Below are positions 23,478-34,064 of a DNA stretch of 64,000 nucleotides, piece by piece. Position numbers and translations under genes: made by a program. The number at the start of each line of letters is the position of its first letter. The first letter of the stretch is position 1. The DNA is from Coptis chinensis (Eukaryota > Streptophyta > Magnoliopsida > Ranunculales > Ranunculaceae), in assembly GCA_015680905.1 (NCBI GenBank), contig CM027378.1, forward strand, positions 77,529,501 to 77,593,500. The letters run 5' to 3'. The notes under the pieces are model-generated. The model had not been told where the DNA came from, ran no database searches, and saw only the letters and a program-made list of their open reading frames with translations.

Positions 23478-24848
23478 TTAGTTTGCATTACATTCTCTCA
23501 CATACTCTTTCCCTATAGCATCCTCATATACTATTTTTTTTACATCCTCTGCGAAAGAACTAGGGATTAAAATAATATATCTAACAGCTGGAATATTAGC
23601 AGCTATTGCATCTGCTAGCCTATTACATTCCCTGAATACATGTATTATAGAAAAATGTTCCAGTGTCGCTATCATTTTCCTTATGTTTCCTATCATATGT
23701 GTTGCTTCCCACGGGTATTCATTGTTGTTAAAAAAAGATACCACATTTTGTGAGTCAGTCTGCGCTCTCACTCTGCATAATCCTTTCTCCCTCGCTAGTT
23801 TTATGCCTTGTTGTACTCCTTGAAGCTCTATCAATGCTATGTTTTTGTACTCTGATCTGCCATGTGCAGCACTTATCACCTCACCTTGCTCATTTCTAAT
23901 CACTGCATCCCATCCCCCTTCACTGTTCGTCAACGTGCCATCTGAGTTCAGGTTATAAGTTCCAGTCATTGCTCTTTCCCACTTGCATCGAATGTATCTG
24001 ATCCTTTTCTCTGTTACTTCCATATTCCACAAGTCCGCAAACCTTTCTCTCTCTGGTCCTCCCATCATCTGCAAGTTCAGCGATATCAACTTCGTTCTCA
24101 CATCCTGCACAACCAGTTTAACAACTTGAGCTGCTATTAGGTACACATTATTAAAGATTCTATTATTCCTCTCTCTCCACACCCAATAGTGATACCCTAT
24201 AAACGATAGCCTCAGCGCATCTTGTTTGAGTCCTCTTCCTTCTGTAGCTTTAACAACCCATTTTACCTCCTCCCTCCATGTACCTGATCGTCTTCTTGCA
24301 TAGCCACCTTGTGTTAGCAGCTCACCCCATACATATTGCGCATATACACAATAAAAAAACAGGTGACATTCAGTCTCCATCTCTCGCCAGCACAGCACAC
24401 ATGTATCGTCTGTCACTGTTTTCCATTCCTTTAGCTTTTGTCTCGTCTTCATTCTTTCCTTCAATGCCATCCATGTTATAAAAGAATGTTTTGGAATACG
24501 GTGTGTAAACCACACAATACTATGCCATCCCACCGGAACTTTTGTGTCTCGTACACTTTCATAAGTTTCCTTCATCTTGTAGTCTCCTGACAAAGTTGGT
24601 GTCCACACTATCTTGTCATGTCCCTCTACCACTTTAACTTCTTCTAGCATCTCTGTTATGATACCTGGTAGATGGATATAACTCGGTACCCTCCACTCCC
24701 CATTCTCTATCAGTTCTGACACCTTTGCGTTCATGCTGCAAGTTGAGCTGTAGAGAAGCTCCTGTGGAAAATATTCTCTAAGGATTCCAGCTGGATGCCA
24801 TGGGTCCATCCAGAAGCTTGTATCTTGTCCTTCTCCGATTAAGTGCAT
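23478..24848 (-). pseudogene. LINE-2 zf-RVT and RNase H domains
   Basis: An uninterrupted 456-residue frame. The N-terminal third has WMDPWHPAG and the zf-RVT region (FTHRIPKHSFITWMALKERM, CVLCWREMETECHLFFYC). From about residue 290 comes an RNase H with NLNSDGT (Asp), IALIELQGVQ (Glu), AQTDSQNV (Asp) and RLADAIA (Asp), all four catalytic acids present. It is the best-preserved RNase H in the window. Upstream, RT is separated by stops around 24850-25230. Confidence 0.85.
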
Positions 24849-25229
24849 AGAAAAGAATGATGCATCCTTCCGAAGCTTTAGAATGTTTCGCCAAACCTAG
24901 GAACAGTCACTTGGAATCTTGATGTGCCAGAAGTTTCTCCCTCTGATAAGATTTTTCTTCACCCATTTTACCCACAAACTGTCTTTGTCACTTACAATAT
25001 GCCAGAGATGCTTCATTGTAGCTGCTTGATTCACCCTAGCCAAGTCTCTGATTGCCAGTCCTCCTTCATCATATGGATAGCATATCTATTCCCATCCAAT
25101 AAGTGAGTGAGATAATGAACAGTCCGTACCATTCCATAAGAAGTTCCTGCATATTCTGTTAACTTCCTCAATAGTTTTGAGTGGTGTAATGAATGATGAG
25201 AACCGATATACACTCAAACTGTTCAGAAC

Positions 25230-26392
25230 TTACTTGATAAGTTGTACCCTTCCTGCATAGGATAAGAAGCATCCTTTCCAACTCTGTACTCTATTAGTAA
25301 GCCTCGTAATAAGTGGTGTGCAATCAGTTGATTTCAACCTTGTTGTAATGAGCGGCAACCCAAGATACTTGACTGGAAGCTTACCTTCTTGGAACTGGAT
25401 AATGTCCTGCACTTCTATTATGATATTAGGGTCCATACCAGCATAGTACATTTTACTCTTTTGCATATTCACCTCGAGCCCTGTGCATCTCTTGAATAGT
25501 GATAAGTTGTCTTTCAAACATGAAGCTGTATTGACATCCCCATACATAAAAGCAATCAAATTATCCGCAAATGATAGATGTGTTATAATAGGATCCTTGC
25601 ATTTATAATGGAGTTTAAACTGTCCACTGCTCACAGAATGGATCATAAGTTCAATAAACAAATCCATGACTAGCACAAACAGGTAAGGTGACATGGGGTC
25701 ACCCTGCCTTATAACTCTCTTCCCTCTGAAGTAGCCATATGGAGCCCCATTGATCATAATCGAGTAATTTGGTGTCTGAATGCATATTTGAACCCATTGT
25801 ATAAACCTTTCTGGCACCCCTATCATTTGGAGCGCAAACACCACCGCTTCCCATCTGACTGAGTCATATGCCTTCCTCAGATCAATTTTTGCAGCACATC
25901 TAGGGGGTGCTACATCTCTATGATAGTTGTGTAGTAGCTCATGAAGAATGTTATCTTGTATACTTCTGCCTGGGATGAAAGCAGATTGATTTGATGCCAC
26001 CACATTGGTTATCATATACTTCATCCTTGTAGTTAGTACTTTAGTGATACATTTGTACATAACTCCAAAGCATGCAATAGGCCTATAATCTCCTAGAGAA
26101 ATAGGGCTTGTTATCTTTGGAACTAAAGTGATGCATGTGTCATTGACCTCACCTGGCATCATACCTGATCTGAAAAAATTCTGCACTGCTTTAACAAAGT
26201 CGTCCCCAATGATCCTCCATGTGCTTTTGAAAAACAACGATGTGAATCCATCCTTCCCTGGGGTTTATCACTATCAATCTTAGACAATGCCTCTATTATC
26301 TCATCTCTAGAAACTTCCCCTTGTAACTTCTCTTGTTGTTCGAGGCTGATATGCTGCTTCATCGGTAACCCATCAAACATCAAGAAATACAT
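25230..26392 (-). pseudogene. LINE-2 reverse transcriptase with altered catalytic motif
   Basis: RT motifs in order: ITLVPKITSP, YRPIACFGVMYKCITKVLTT, SAFIPGRSIQDNIL, KIDLRKAYDSVRWE, RQGDPMSPYLFVLVMD, then HLSFADNLIAF. The invariant second Asp of the (F/Y)-x-D-D motif is Asn here (FADN), which should abolish polymerisation. One frameshift at about 26240 separates the linker (EQQEKLQGEVSRDEIIEAL) from RT. A stop at 25230 precedes the thumb. Confidence 0.85.
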
Positions 26393-26570
26393 TTCCTCTA
26401 TCTGTTAAAGGCACACACTTCTCGGACAAATGCTTAACATCCTTTGGCATGTATGGCCACCAATACCTTTGGGTCATTACTATGTGAGCGAAACTTCGCC
26501 CCCGGAAGTGTTGTTCACATAATCCTGAATGAATTTCTTCGAGGCCTAGTAAATCGTTCGTTCTGCCCAA
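26390..26570 (-). pseudogene. gypsy integrase zinc-binding (H2C2) domain
   Basis: The sequence EEIHSGLCEQHFRGRSFAHI followed by YWWPYMPKDVKHLSEKC contains His, His and the first zinc Cys. The second Cys would lie just past the break. After KCVP the sequence turns into LINE-2 linker. Confidence 0.8.
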
Positions 26571-26929
26571 ACAACAAAGGATAGGATTGAGACTTGTGTC
26601 ACTGCGATAGAGTTTTTGGTCATCAGGAATTCTGGAGCATCATCAGCTGCATGATCCTCATCGGTAGATACCGAGACATTATCAGTGCTAAGCTCGTTGG
26701 AATCATCTGACATCATAAGTGGTTAATCCAGTGTTGTCGTGACAGTGACGATTTGATTTTCCACGGATAAGTATACGATAGAATCAAGATGCCTTACATC
26801 ATAACGCTGATATGACACAATACTGATAGATGCAAGATTTCATGCAATTCATTGAATTAAGTCAAGATAAATGACCGGTCTATCATCGTGAGCCGCATAT
26901 TATCATTCAAAGTGGCTAGCGACTAACTT

Positions 26930-27510
26930 AGAATAATTAATCGTAACTTAGTCGCCCCAACTGAAGAGCTGTGCGTATACCGCAAATGACAGTGTCATAC
27001 TCGGCCATATTATTTGAAGCATTAAATCCCAAACGTAAAGACCTTCTCAATTATGTCATTATTTAGCTTCAAGATGACAAAACCAATACTGGAGCCAGAC
27101 TTATTATACGAACTATCGGTGTAAATCTAGCAATCAGCTGATATATCGGATAAGTATTTCAAGTCATCGCCCCCGGGAGGTAATGACAATTAGGGATCGA
27201 CGTGTTCCTCATCAAGTAATGCGTTCGACATAGGAATACCATCAATAAGAAAATCAGCTACTAGCGAAACCAAAGTTTGTCTTTTTTTAACTGTATGAGT
27301 GGCAGAGACAATGTTGTAAACGCTAAGGTAACTTGTCCATTCTGTGACTCGATCCGTAGATATTGCGAAAAAACTTACACAGCGGATATTCGATCAGTAG
27401 AAACTTCGACTATTCCTTCCTTGAAAGAACCTGAAGATGTCGAACAGCATGAAACAAGGCCAATGCAATTTTTTCAATGCAAGAATGCCTCCATTCAGCT
27501 GATATAAGAG
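26930..27510 (-). pseudogene. gypsy dual RNase H region
   Basis: At 27500-27340 the RT-linked RNase H remnant reads EKIALALFHAV and EWTSYLSVYNIV across frames. The linker RQTLVSLVADFLIDG follows. A second RNase H then has IYTDSSYNKSGSSIGFVI (catalytic Asp) and NASNNMAEYDTVI (catalytic Glu). Frames shift at least three times. The domain order matches Tat-type pol. Confidence 0.75.
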
Positions 27511-27639
27511 TCTTACTAACAAATAATATGAGACGACAACATCATGTTCGCGATGATCGTCAGCAATTGCATCGGGACCTTGAGCTCTTCTAGTATTCGT
27601 CATAACTTTTGTAGAACGTGATCGATGGTGTTGAATAAG

Positions 27640-27660
27640 AACCGCAGACGGCGCCAATTA
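27640..27660 (-). other. gypsy primer-binding site
   Basis: Immediately after the LTR end (read on the minus strand) comes TAATTGGCGCCGTCTGCGG. The TGGCGCCGTCTG core is the tRNA-complementary primer site I know from Tat/Ogre-type elements (tRNA-Arg class). It fixes 27661-28240 as the 5' LTR. Confidence 0.7.
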
Positions 27661-28240
27661 TGTTTCGACCAAATATGATCAAAATACTAAGTGTTGATGA
27701 AATAGACAAAGAACGTAGAAAAGTAATTAGAAAAATGATGGTGATCGGGAGAATGATGAGACTGTACCTTGTGGTTGCCTACGTACCCAAATTATCAATG
27801 GGATCAAGTCTCAAGAACGTAGTTCTTTATGAAAAATAGTTTGGTATTTATATAGGTAGAATAGAGAGTCCTTGTAACTCAAGTATTCATTATCAATGGG
27901 ATCAAGTCTCAAGAACGTAGTTCTTTATGAAAAATAGTTTGGTATTTATATAGGTAGAATAGAGAATCCTTGTAACTCAAGTATTCTTATAACTTGAGTA
28001 ATTGTGATAGAATATAATTCTCAACTGATAATTATCTCTTTGATAAGAAACGAATTTGGACATAAATTAATGTACATTAGTGGCAAGCCATGTGGCTAAG
28101 GTTCAGCCTTAGACACATGAGTTAATGGGCATGTACATTGATCTATGGTATTGCAAATCGGGCTTTAGCCCTATTGATTAAACGAATAAAGTAGAGACTC
28201 CTACCAATGGACGTTTGCCACGTAGGTGGGGGTCGAAACA
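27661..28240 (-). repeat. gypsy 5' LTR with internal 98-bp duplication
   Basis: Inverted relative to 21391-21872, with the same TGTTTCGACC and GGTCGAAACA ends. It is 580 bp long because a 98-bp block beginning ATTATCAATGGGATC is present twice in tandem (starts at 27791 and 27889). The two copies differ at one base that I can see. Confidence 0.92.
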
Positions 28241-28477
28241 ACCACATTGGATATTCTCACAAAATTTCAATCAAACTTATATTATTAAACACAACAACAA
28301 AAATAAATCGATGGGTTTTACCAAAGTTTGGTGCTTTCTTTTGATAGAGAGTGGTGTAAGAAATTTGAACAAGTGATTAATATAATTTACATATCTTATA
28401 GCTATGAATAGTTGCTAATATTTTTTAGAATAATTTAATATAACGACACCCATTCGTAGGACGGGTTCGAAAGCTAG
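28241..28477 (+). mobile_element. 3' terminus of another Helitron (possible)
   Basis: The segment ends ACGGGTTCGAAAGCTAG followed by T (CTAG at 28474-28477). Plant Helitrons end in CTRR after a short GC-rich hairpin and insert before T. The CCC...GGG stem just upstream (about 28449-28465) is weak. The 5' end of such an element is not visible because the gypsy LTR begins at 28240. Confidence 0.45.
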
Positions 28478-28479
28478 TA

Positions 28480-29153
28480 TCACCTCTCTCTATATTAAAG
28501 CAGAGTACATCTGATGTGGCAATCACAATCCAAGGTGGCAATTTCTTATAACAGAGCTCTCCCACGTGGATCTACTAAAATTGTCCCCGTAGACTCATCT
28601 CTGCGCTAAAACTCTATACATTTTTCATGAGGCAATAGAAAACCCAATTCCTAACGTGGGTTTCTCAGAGTTGTATACAACTAAGGAAACTACTACAAAT
28701 CCCAATTAAGGAAACTACTTAGCAAACAAAAGTTCCTTCCTACGAGCGAACAATTTTAACGAACAGAGAACCTGTCGAGGAAAACAAAAGTTCCTTCCTA
28801 CGATGCATGACAAATAGGAAACAAATTATATTAGCAATCGAATCTACATATAACAAATAGATAACAAATCCTATTAGCAATCGAATGGTGTAGTTCTCTT
28901 CTATATTAACAATAATTTTTCCTACTCATCGCACTGCTCATCTTCTTATTACTATCTTATTTTTTCATTACCGTCTACGTTCTTCCTACTCATCTTCATC
29001 TTCTACGTTCTTCATGCTGATTCATTGAAAGGTATTATTTCTTCTTTTTCTCTTTTCCTCATTATCTATTCATCCATGTATCTGCAAATCAATAACATCA
29101 TACCACACTTGATTATGTAAGGTGTTTAATGGTTCTATGTTTTATTTCTGGTT
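28480..29153 (+). other. Helitron 5' leader and start of first intron
   Basis: A pyrimidine-rich leader (about 28920-29030, with TCTTCATCTTCTACGTTCTTC) ends ATTGAAAG|GTATTATTT, a good splice donor at 29031/29032. It also contains a 20-bp AAACAAAAGTTCCTTCCTAC direct repeat (28725 and 28783 regions). It is the likely promoter and 5' UTR of the Rep/helicase transcript. Confidence 0.5.
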
Positions 29154-29279
29154 TTTCTACATACTACTAAAAGAAGGGCTTTTTGTGTCACTTTTTAAGT
29201 GACACAAGAAGTCACTTGTGTCACTTTTGAAACTAATTTTGAAGTGACCTATAATCCCCTGACACATAAAGTTCTACCA

Positions 29280-30060
29280 AAAGTGACACAAAAGCCTTAT
29301 TAAATGTGTCACTTTTGTTTAATAAAAGTGAGACTTAAGAATAGCTTCTTGTGTCACTTTTAAGAAAGAGTGTCACAGTGCTTGTCTCAAAAGTGACACT
29401 AGTTGTATCCGTTTAGGACCAGAGTGGGACATAATTTCGTTAAAAGTGACACATTAAGTATACCAGTTGTGTCACTTTTAGACCAAAGTGAGACACATAA
29501 AATGCGTCAAAAGACACATTAAGTATACTAGTTATGTCACTTTTTTAGACTAGAGTGAGACATAAGTACGTCAAAAGTGACACATTAAATATACTAGTTG
29601 TGTCACTTTTGGACCAGAGTGAGACATAAGTACGTCAAAAGTGACACATTAAGTATACTAGTTGTGTCACTTTTGGACAAGAGTGAGACATAAGTACGTC
29701 AAAAGTGACACATTAAGTATATTAGTTGTGTCACTTTTGGACCAGAGTGAGACATAAGTACGTCAAAAGTGACACATTAAGTATACTAGTTGTGTCACTT
29801 TTGAACCAGAGTGAGACATAAGTACGTCAAAAGTGACATATTAAGTATACTAGTTGTGTCACTTTTGGACCAGAGTGAGACATAAGTACGTCAAAAGTGA
29901 CACATTAAGTATACTAGTTGTGTCACTTTTGGACCGAGATGAGACATAAATGCGTCAAAAGTGACACATTAAGTGTACTAGTTGTGTCACTTTTGGACCA
30001 GAGTGAGACACAAGTACGTCAAAAGTGACACAAAAGCCCCTTACTTCTTGTATCACTTTT
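29280..30060. repeat. 64-bp subterminal repeats of CACTA-1 (about 10 copies)
   Basis: The unit is AAAAGTGACACATTAAGTAT + ACTAGTTGTGTCACTTTTGG + ACCAGAGTGAGACATAAGTA + CGTC, with an exact 64-bp period between 29637, 29701 and 29765. Each unit holds a GTGACAC and its inverse GTGTCAC about 18 bp apart, so every monomer can form a hairpin. A shorter, less regular set with the same motif is at 38230-38425. Confidence 0.9.
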
Positions 30061-30771
30061 GGGAATCAACTCCATATAACTCGTATGAAAAAAAAAACAA
30101 CACATAAGAGTGGTCAGTTGTGTCACTGTTAATAGATATTATGTCATTTTCCAAAAGTGAGATAAATGAAAATAATTTTTTTTTTAAAAACATTTTCTCA
30201 TTTTTGTATTCAATTGTATTCATTTCTCAACTTGCATCCTATACGTCATAACCAAAATCCCATTAACCTGCTTTATGACATAAACAACATCCACATACAT
30301 TTATCAAAACATCACAACCAAAATCACTTTAACTTGCTTTATGATATGGAAATAACATCCACTTGAGAAGAAAGAAACAACATTCAAAACAATTAACTTC
30401 TATTGATTTCATCAATCAAACCAAGTATTTATCATCTAGTTTGACTCCCAACAAAAGAAGTCATTCCAATACCAAAAGAATCACAATTAAAAAAAAAAAA
30501 ACTACATAACGCCAATACTATCTTAGCAATATCTTAGCTTGTTGTGCGCACTTCCAACACCAAAAACCTAGCTGCCATCTATTCATCTGTTAATCAATCC
30601 ATGACACCTGCATCATATCATGAAGTCGTCATTCCACTATGACTAGTATATAAAATTAAAAAGCAAGTGAATCAAGAAGGGTATATTGTGCAAGTAAGAA
30701 AAAAAAAACGATAAGAAAAGTATATATACATAAACAAAGGGAAAATATGGAAGCCCACTTACCCAAATTAA
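30061..30771. other. CACTA-1 internal non-coding
   Basis: AT-rich sequence with an imperfect direct repeat (ACGTCATAACCAAAATCCCA region at 30242-30280, and CATCACAACCAAAATCAC at 30308-30345). It lies between the subterminal array and the stop codon of the TNPA/Ulp1 gene. No further gene is seen. Confidence 0.5.
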
Positions 30772-32403
30772 CTACTCGATAAATTGTTGGATAAAGTCGA
30801 TGAATTCAAGACGAAGTTCATCTATTTCAGTGGTGTAACTCTTCTTGCTAGAGAACTCCAATACCGTTCGAATTTAAAAATATATTATAAATATTATGAA
30901 AATGAATAATGCAGGCAATGCATTGCCTACCATATTTACAAATGCACCAATTTATAAGCTAGCTAAGACTATATGAAAAGTAATGCTACTTTATAGTCAC
31001 CTTCTTTTTGATCGGTGGACCAAGATCCTCTACTAAATCTCACATAAAGCGCAATACATAATATCCGCATACAATCCCCCCTTGTTGTTGTGGGCACTAT
31101 ACATAATTAATACTTGCATTAACACATACACAAATTAGAAGATATTTTGTATTGTATTCCAAAGAAACTAAGATTACTGTCACGTAGTTCCAATTTGGAT
31201 TTGGATTCATCTTTCTCTTTCCTTTGGACATATTTGATGTCTTGATCGCACTGAAAATGCATTTGTTTCATTCTCATTATTTTCAAGATAGAATCAAATA
31301 TACAATGAAAAATACAATAAATAAAGACTAAACTCACGTGTTTATTAATATTTTAAAAGCTGGATCCGGCGCCCCTCGAAAATCTTTTAAAGAGTCCAAC
31401 CAGTACACTTCCATTGATGGTATGTCAAGAACCATTAAGACCCAATGCCCCCTACATGACCAGTTATGTGGATACAAATTCAATTAAGTACTTTTAATTA
31501 TATAACCAATCTGAAAAAAAATAAATAAAAATAAAATAATTTTAATTATATGAAAATAATGTATATGTACTGCAAATGTATAAACACAGTTACCCTGTGT
31601 TGAAAGGAATTAAAAGCACACGATCACCGTGTTCTTTAGCTAACTTCTGAATATATCGAGCCTTCTCATCATCCTTTGTATAAATAGTAAAACTCTTTGG
31701 GTTACCAAATGCATACTTTGCTCGAGCAATTCCAAAAGTCGCATATATATCTACAACATATATATACATTATGTTAAGTCGTCGCATATGAAAAGTTAAA
31801 TTATAATTAACACAAATAAGCTCACCAAATTATTCATACCTCATGTAGGAGATAATGCAGCTACCATTTAACATTCTCTTCTCACACACATCCATCAACT
31901 CACCTTTTGAAACTCGTACTTCCGCCATCTCATCATGGAAAAGAGTTCCAACCATTGGAACTTCTATAAAAGCATTTTCTTTCACTATTTTGTCAACACA
32001 ATCTACAAACTTTCTGATCTTATATTGAATACTGCCCCGCGGAAGTGGAATACGCTTCTCTACCTAACAAAAAGTTGATGAACAAGATTGATGTTTATAT
32101 AACAAAATTAAGTAAATTACCATACAAATATCCATATCCTTATACTACCTCGTCACTTATAAGTATCACAAGTTCCTTAGGCCATGCCACAAACGAGTTT
32201 ACCGCATCTTTAACAAATACATGCTCATCGCCGTTTTGAACTGGGAGAAAGGCATCACCACACAATGCTTTATTTATTGAGACCTTCAGATATGACTCTC
32301 CCAAAGGCATGCTGTGAACAGTATCCTCTGGCCCCTTCCTTGCTAAAACATGACCTTCGGCAACAATGTTGTCTTTAGATCCCAATGCCAATCTACAATC
32401 TTA

Positions 32404-32906
32404 GTCCTATAACAAATAAGAAAAACAAAGACAGCATTATCTAGTAACAAATTTAACACAAACATTTAATCAACCTTTTTAATTAAGAAAATATTTTTTT
32501 ACCTTCCCATCTTTAGCTTTAAGTTTTTCGGAATCCACAATGCTCTTTCCGTTGTCTATTTTTTACTATACGACGAAGTGTACATCAAGTTAGTATATGT
32601 GAAGCACTTGGAATAAAAGAATGAAAAAAACTACGTATCATTCCCTTCATTTACTCCTATAACAAATAAGCAAAACAAAAACAACATTATCTAGTAACAA
32701 ATTTGACACAAATATTTAATCAACCTTTTTTAATTAAGAAAATATTTTTTTACCTTCCCATCTTTAGCTTTAAGTTTTTCGGAATCCACAATGCTCTTTC
32801 CCTTGTCTATTTTTGACTATACGACGAAGTGTACATCAAGTTAGTATATGTGAAGCACTTGGAATAAAGGAATGAAAAATGCTACGTATTATTCCCTTCA
32901 TTTATT
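32404..32906 (-). repeat. tandem duplication of a TNPA exon (about 251 bp x 2)
   Basis: Two adjacent copies (about 32404-32654 and 32655-32906) start with CCTATAACAAATAAG and end near CATTCCCTTCATTTA. Each contains a small exon encoding a Lys-rich peptide (KGKSIVDSEKLKAKDGK-like) with its splice sites. The copies differ by only a handful of bases, so the duplication is recent relative to the gene's decay. Confidence 0.8.
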
Positions 32907-34064
32907 ATACCACAATGAATATAACATGGTTAAGGCAACTATAGAATGAACTTACCTGTACATTTTTTGACTTAAGTTTTACTGAAGTCACACCTTTTTT
33001 TTGTTGACCACCATCTTTTCTCTATACATTAAATATGAGTTTAGTTAAAGAGAACACTCGAAATATGTAGAAAATTAGAAATACAAATTTAAAAGCCAAA
33101 AAACTTACCTGCTTAGACTTGCCAATCACCTGATGCCTATTATCACTTTTGGCACTATTGGATTCCACATTTTCTAATGGCAACGAGTTGACGAGTTTTG
33201 GTCCTTGCTTGAGCAACTCGCTCAACAGTTTTATCGTCGCTAGTGAATTAGTCTCACCTTGTTCTTTAAGCACATGTAGCACCAAAATTTTCAACTTCTC
33301 GTTTTGAGCTTCTTTCTCTTTCAACTTCACTTCCAAATCCTCGTGATATTTCTTTGATCTTTTGTTAGGAAGATTAAAGTACATAGTGGGAGTCGTATAT
33401 TGTCCACCCGCCCTAACTCGACCACTAGGTTCTGGAGTTCCCAATGCCATAGTAAGTATGTCATTCTTTCCTTCCGTTGCCAAAACCCCCTCCTCTACCT
33501 TATTTTTCAGCTCCTCCTGCAAAAATAGATATAAAATTCAAAATCAACGAATGAGCGACCACAGGCTGTTCTAAGAAGAGACGAAGATGGAGAAAAAAGC
33601 TTCTAAGACTTGATTATAACCTCCATCTGATTTTATCCAAGTCTGCCTCATGTATGGAAAACCTGAAAACTATTTCTATAATGCTATGAATAATATAAAC
33701 AGATGCAATATTATACACTTCCAATATTTCATGGTCTATTACCATACCCTCTAGAATCCCCAGACCCTAAGAAGCAAAACTGATTTTCTTATCATGCAAT
33801 CATCCTCCCCAGATTTAGTCTCGAACGTGTGACCCTACCGTAAAAGAGTAGCAATGGAAAGATTACAGATACTTCGCTTATAGTTTAGACATTTTTGCTA
33901 GGTCTAAAGATCAATCTTATATGCGTTCATTTAAGGATGATACGGAGGGATTAAAGCAAAATAAAACAATTAGCCACTCCTCATATTCAAGTGGAGCTTA
34001 ACCGACTGCCAAATTGGAGGTGAGGAATGAAAACAGATAACCCTATTCTACTTCAGGTTAAATG

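Larger units (their letters stand above)
23392..26392 (-). mobile_element. LINE-2, 3' half (reverse transcriptase, zf-RVT, RNase H, poly(A))
   Basis: The minus-strand order is pre-RT linker (26392), RT, zf-RVT, RNase H, a short 3' UTR and an A-rich tail at 23411-23392 abutting the satellite. It lacks its own ORF1 and endonuclease, which are at 13456-16452 on the other strand. Joined, the element would be about 6.0 kb, a normal full length. Confidence 0.88.
26393..28240 (-). mobile_element. Tat-lineage Ty3/gypsy element, 5' half
   Basis: The minus-strand order is 5' LTR (28240-27661), primer-binding site, a gag start, then directly an RT-associated RNase H remnant, a second archaeal-type RNase H and the integrase zinc finger. 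Gag, protease and most of RT are deleted. Having two RNase H domains is a Tat-lineage trait. It breaks at about 26393-26415 in the integrase, at the point where 16456 resumes on the other strand. Confidence 0.82.

Noticed and set aside
29280-30060. A repeat-spacer array (short palindromic GTGACAC repeats at regular spacing)
   Set aside because: The sequence between the palindromes is itself repeated. It is the subterminal array of a CACTA transposon.
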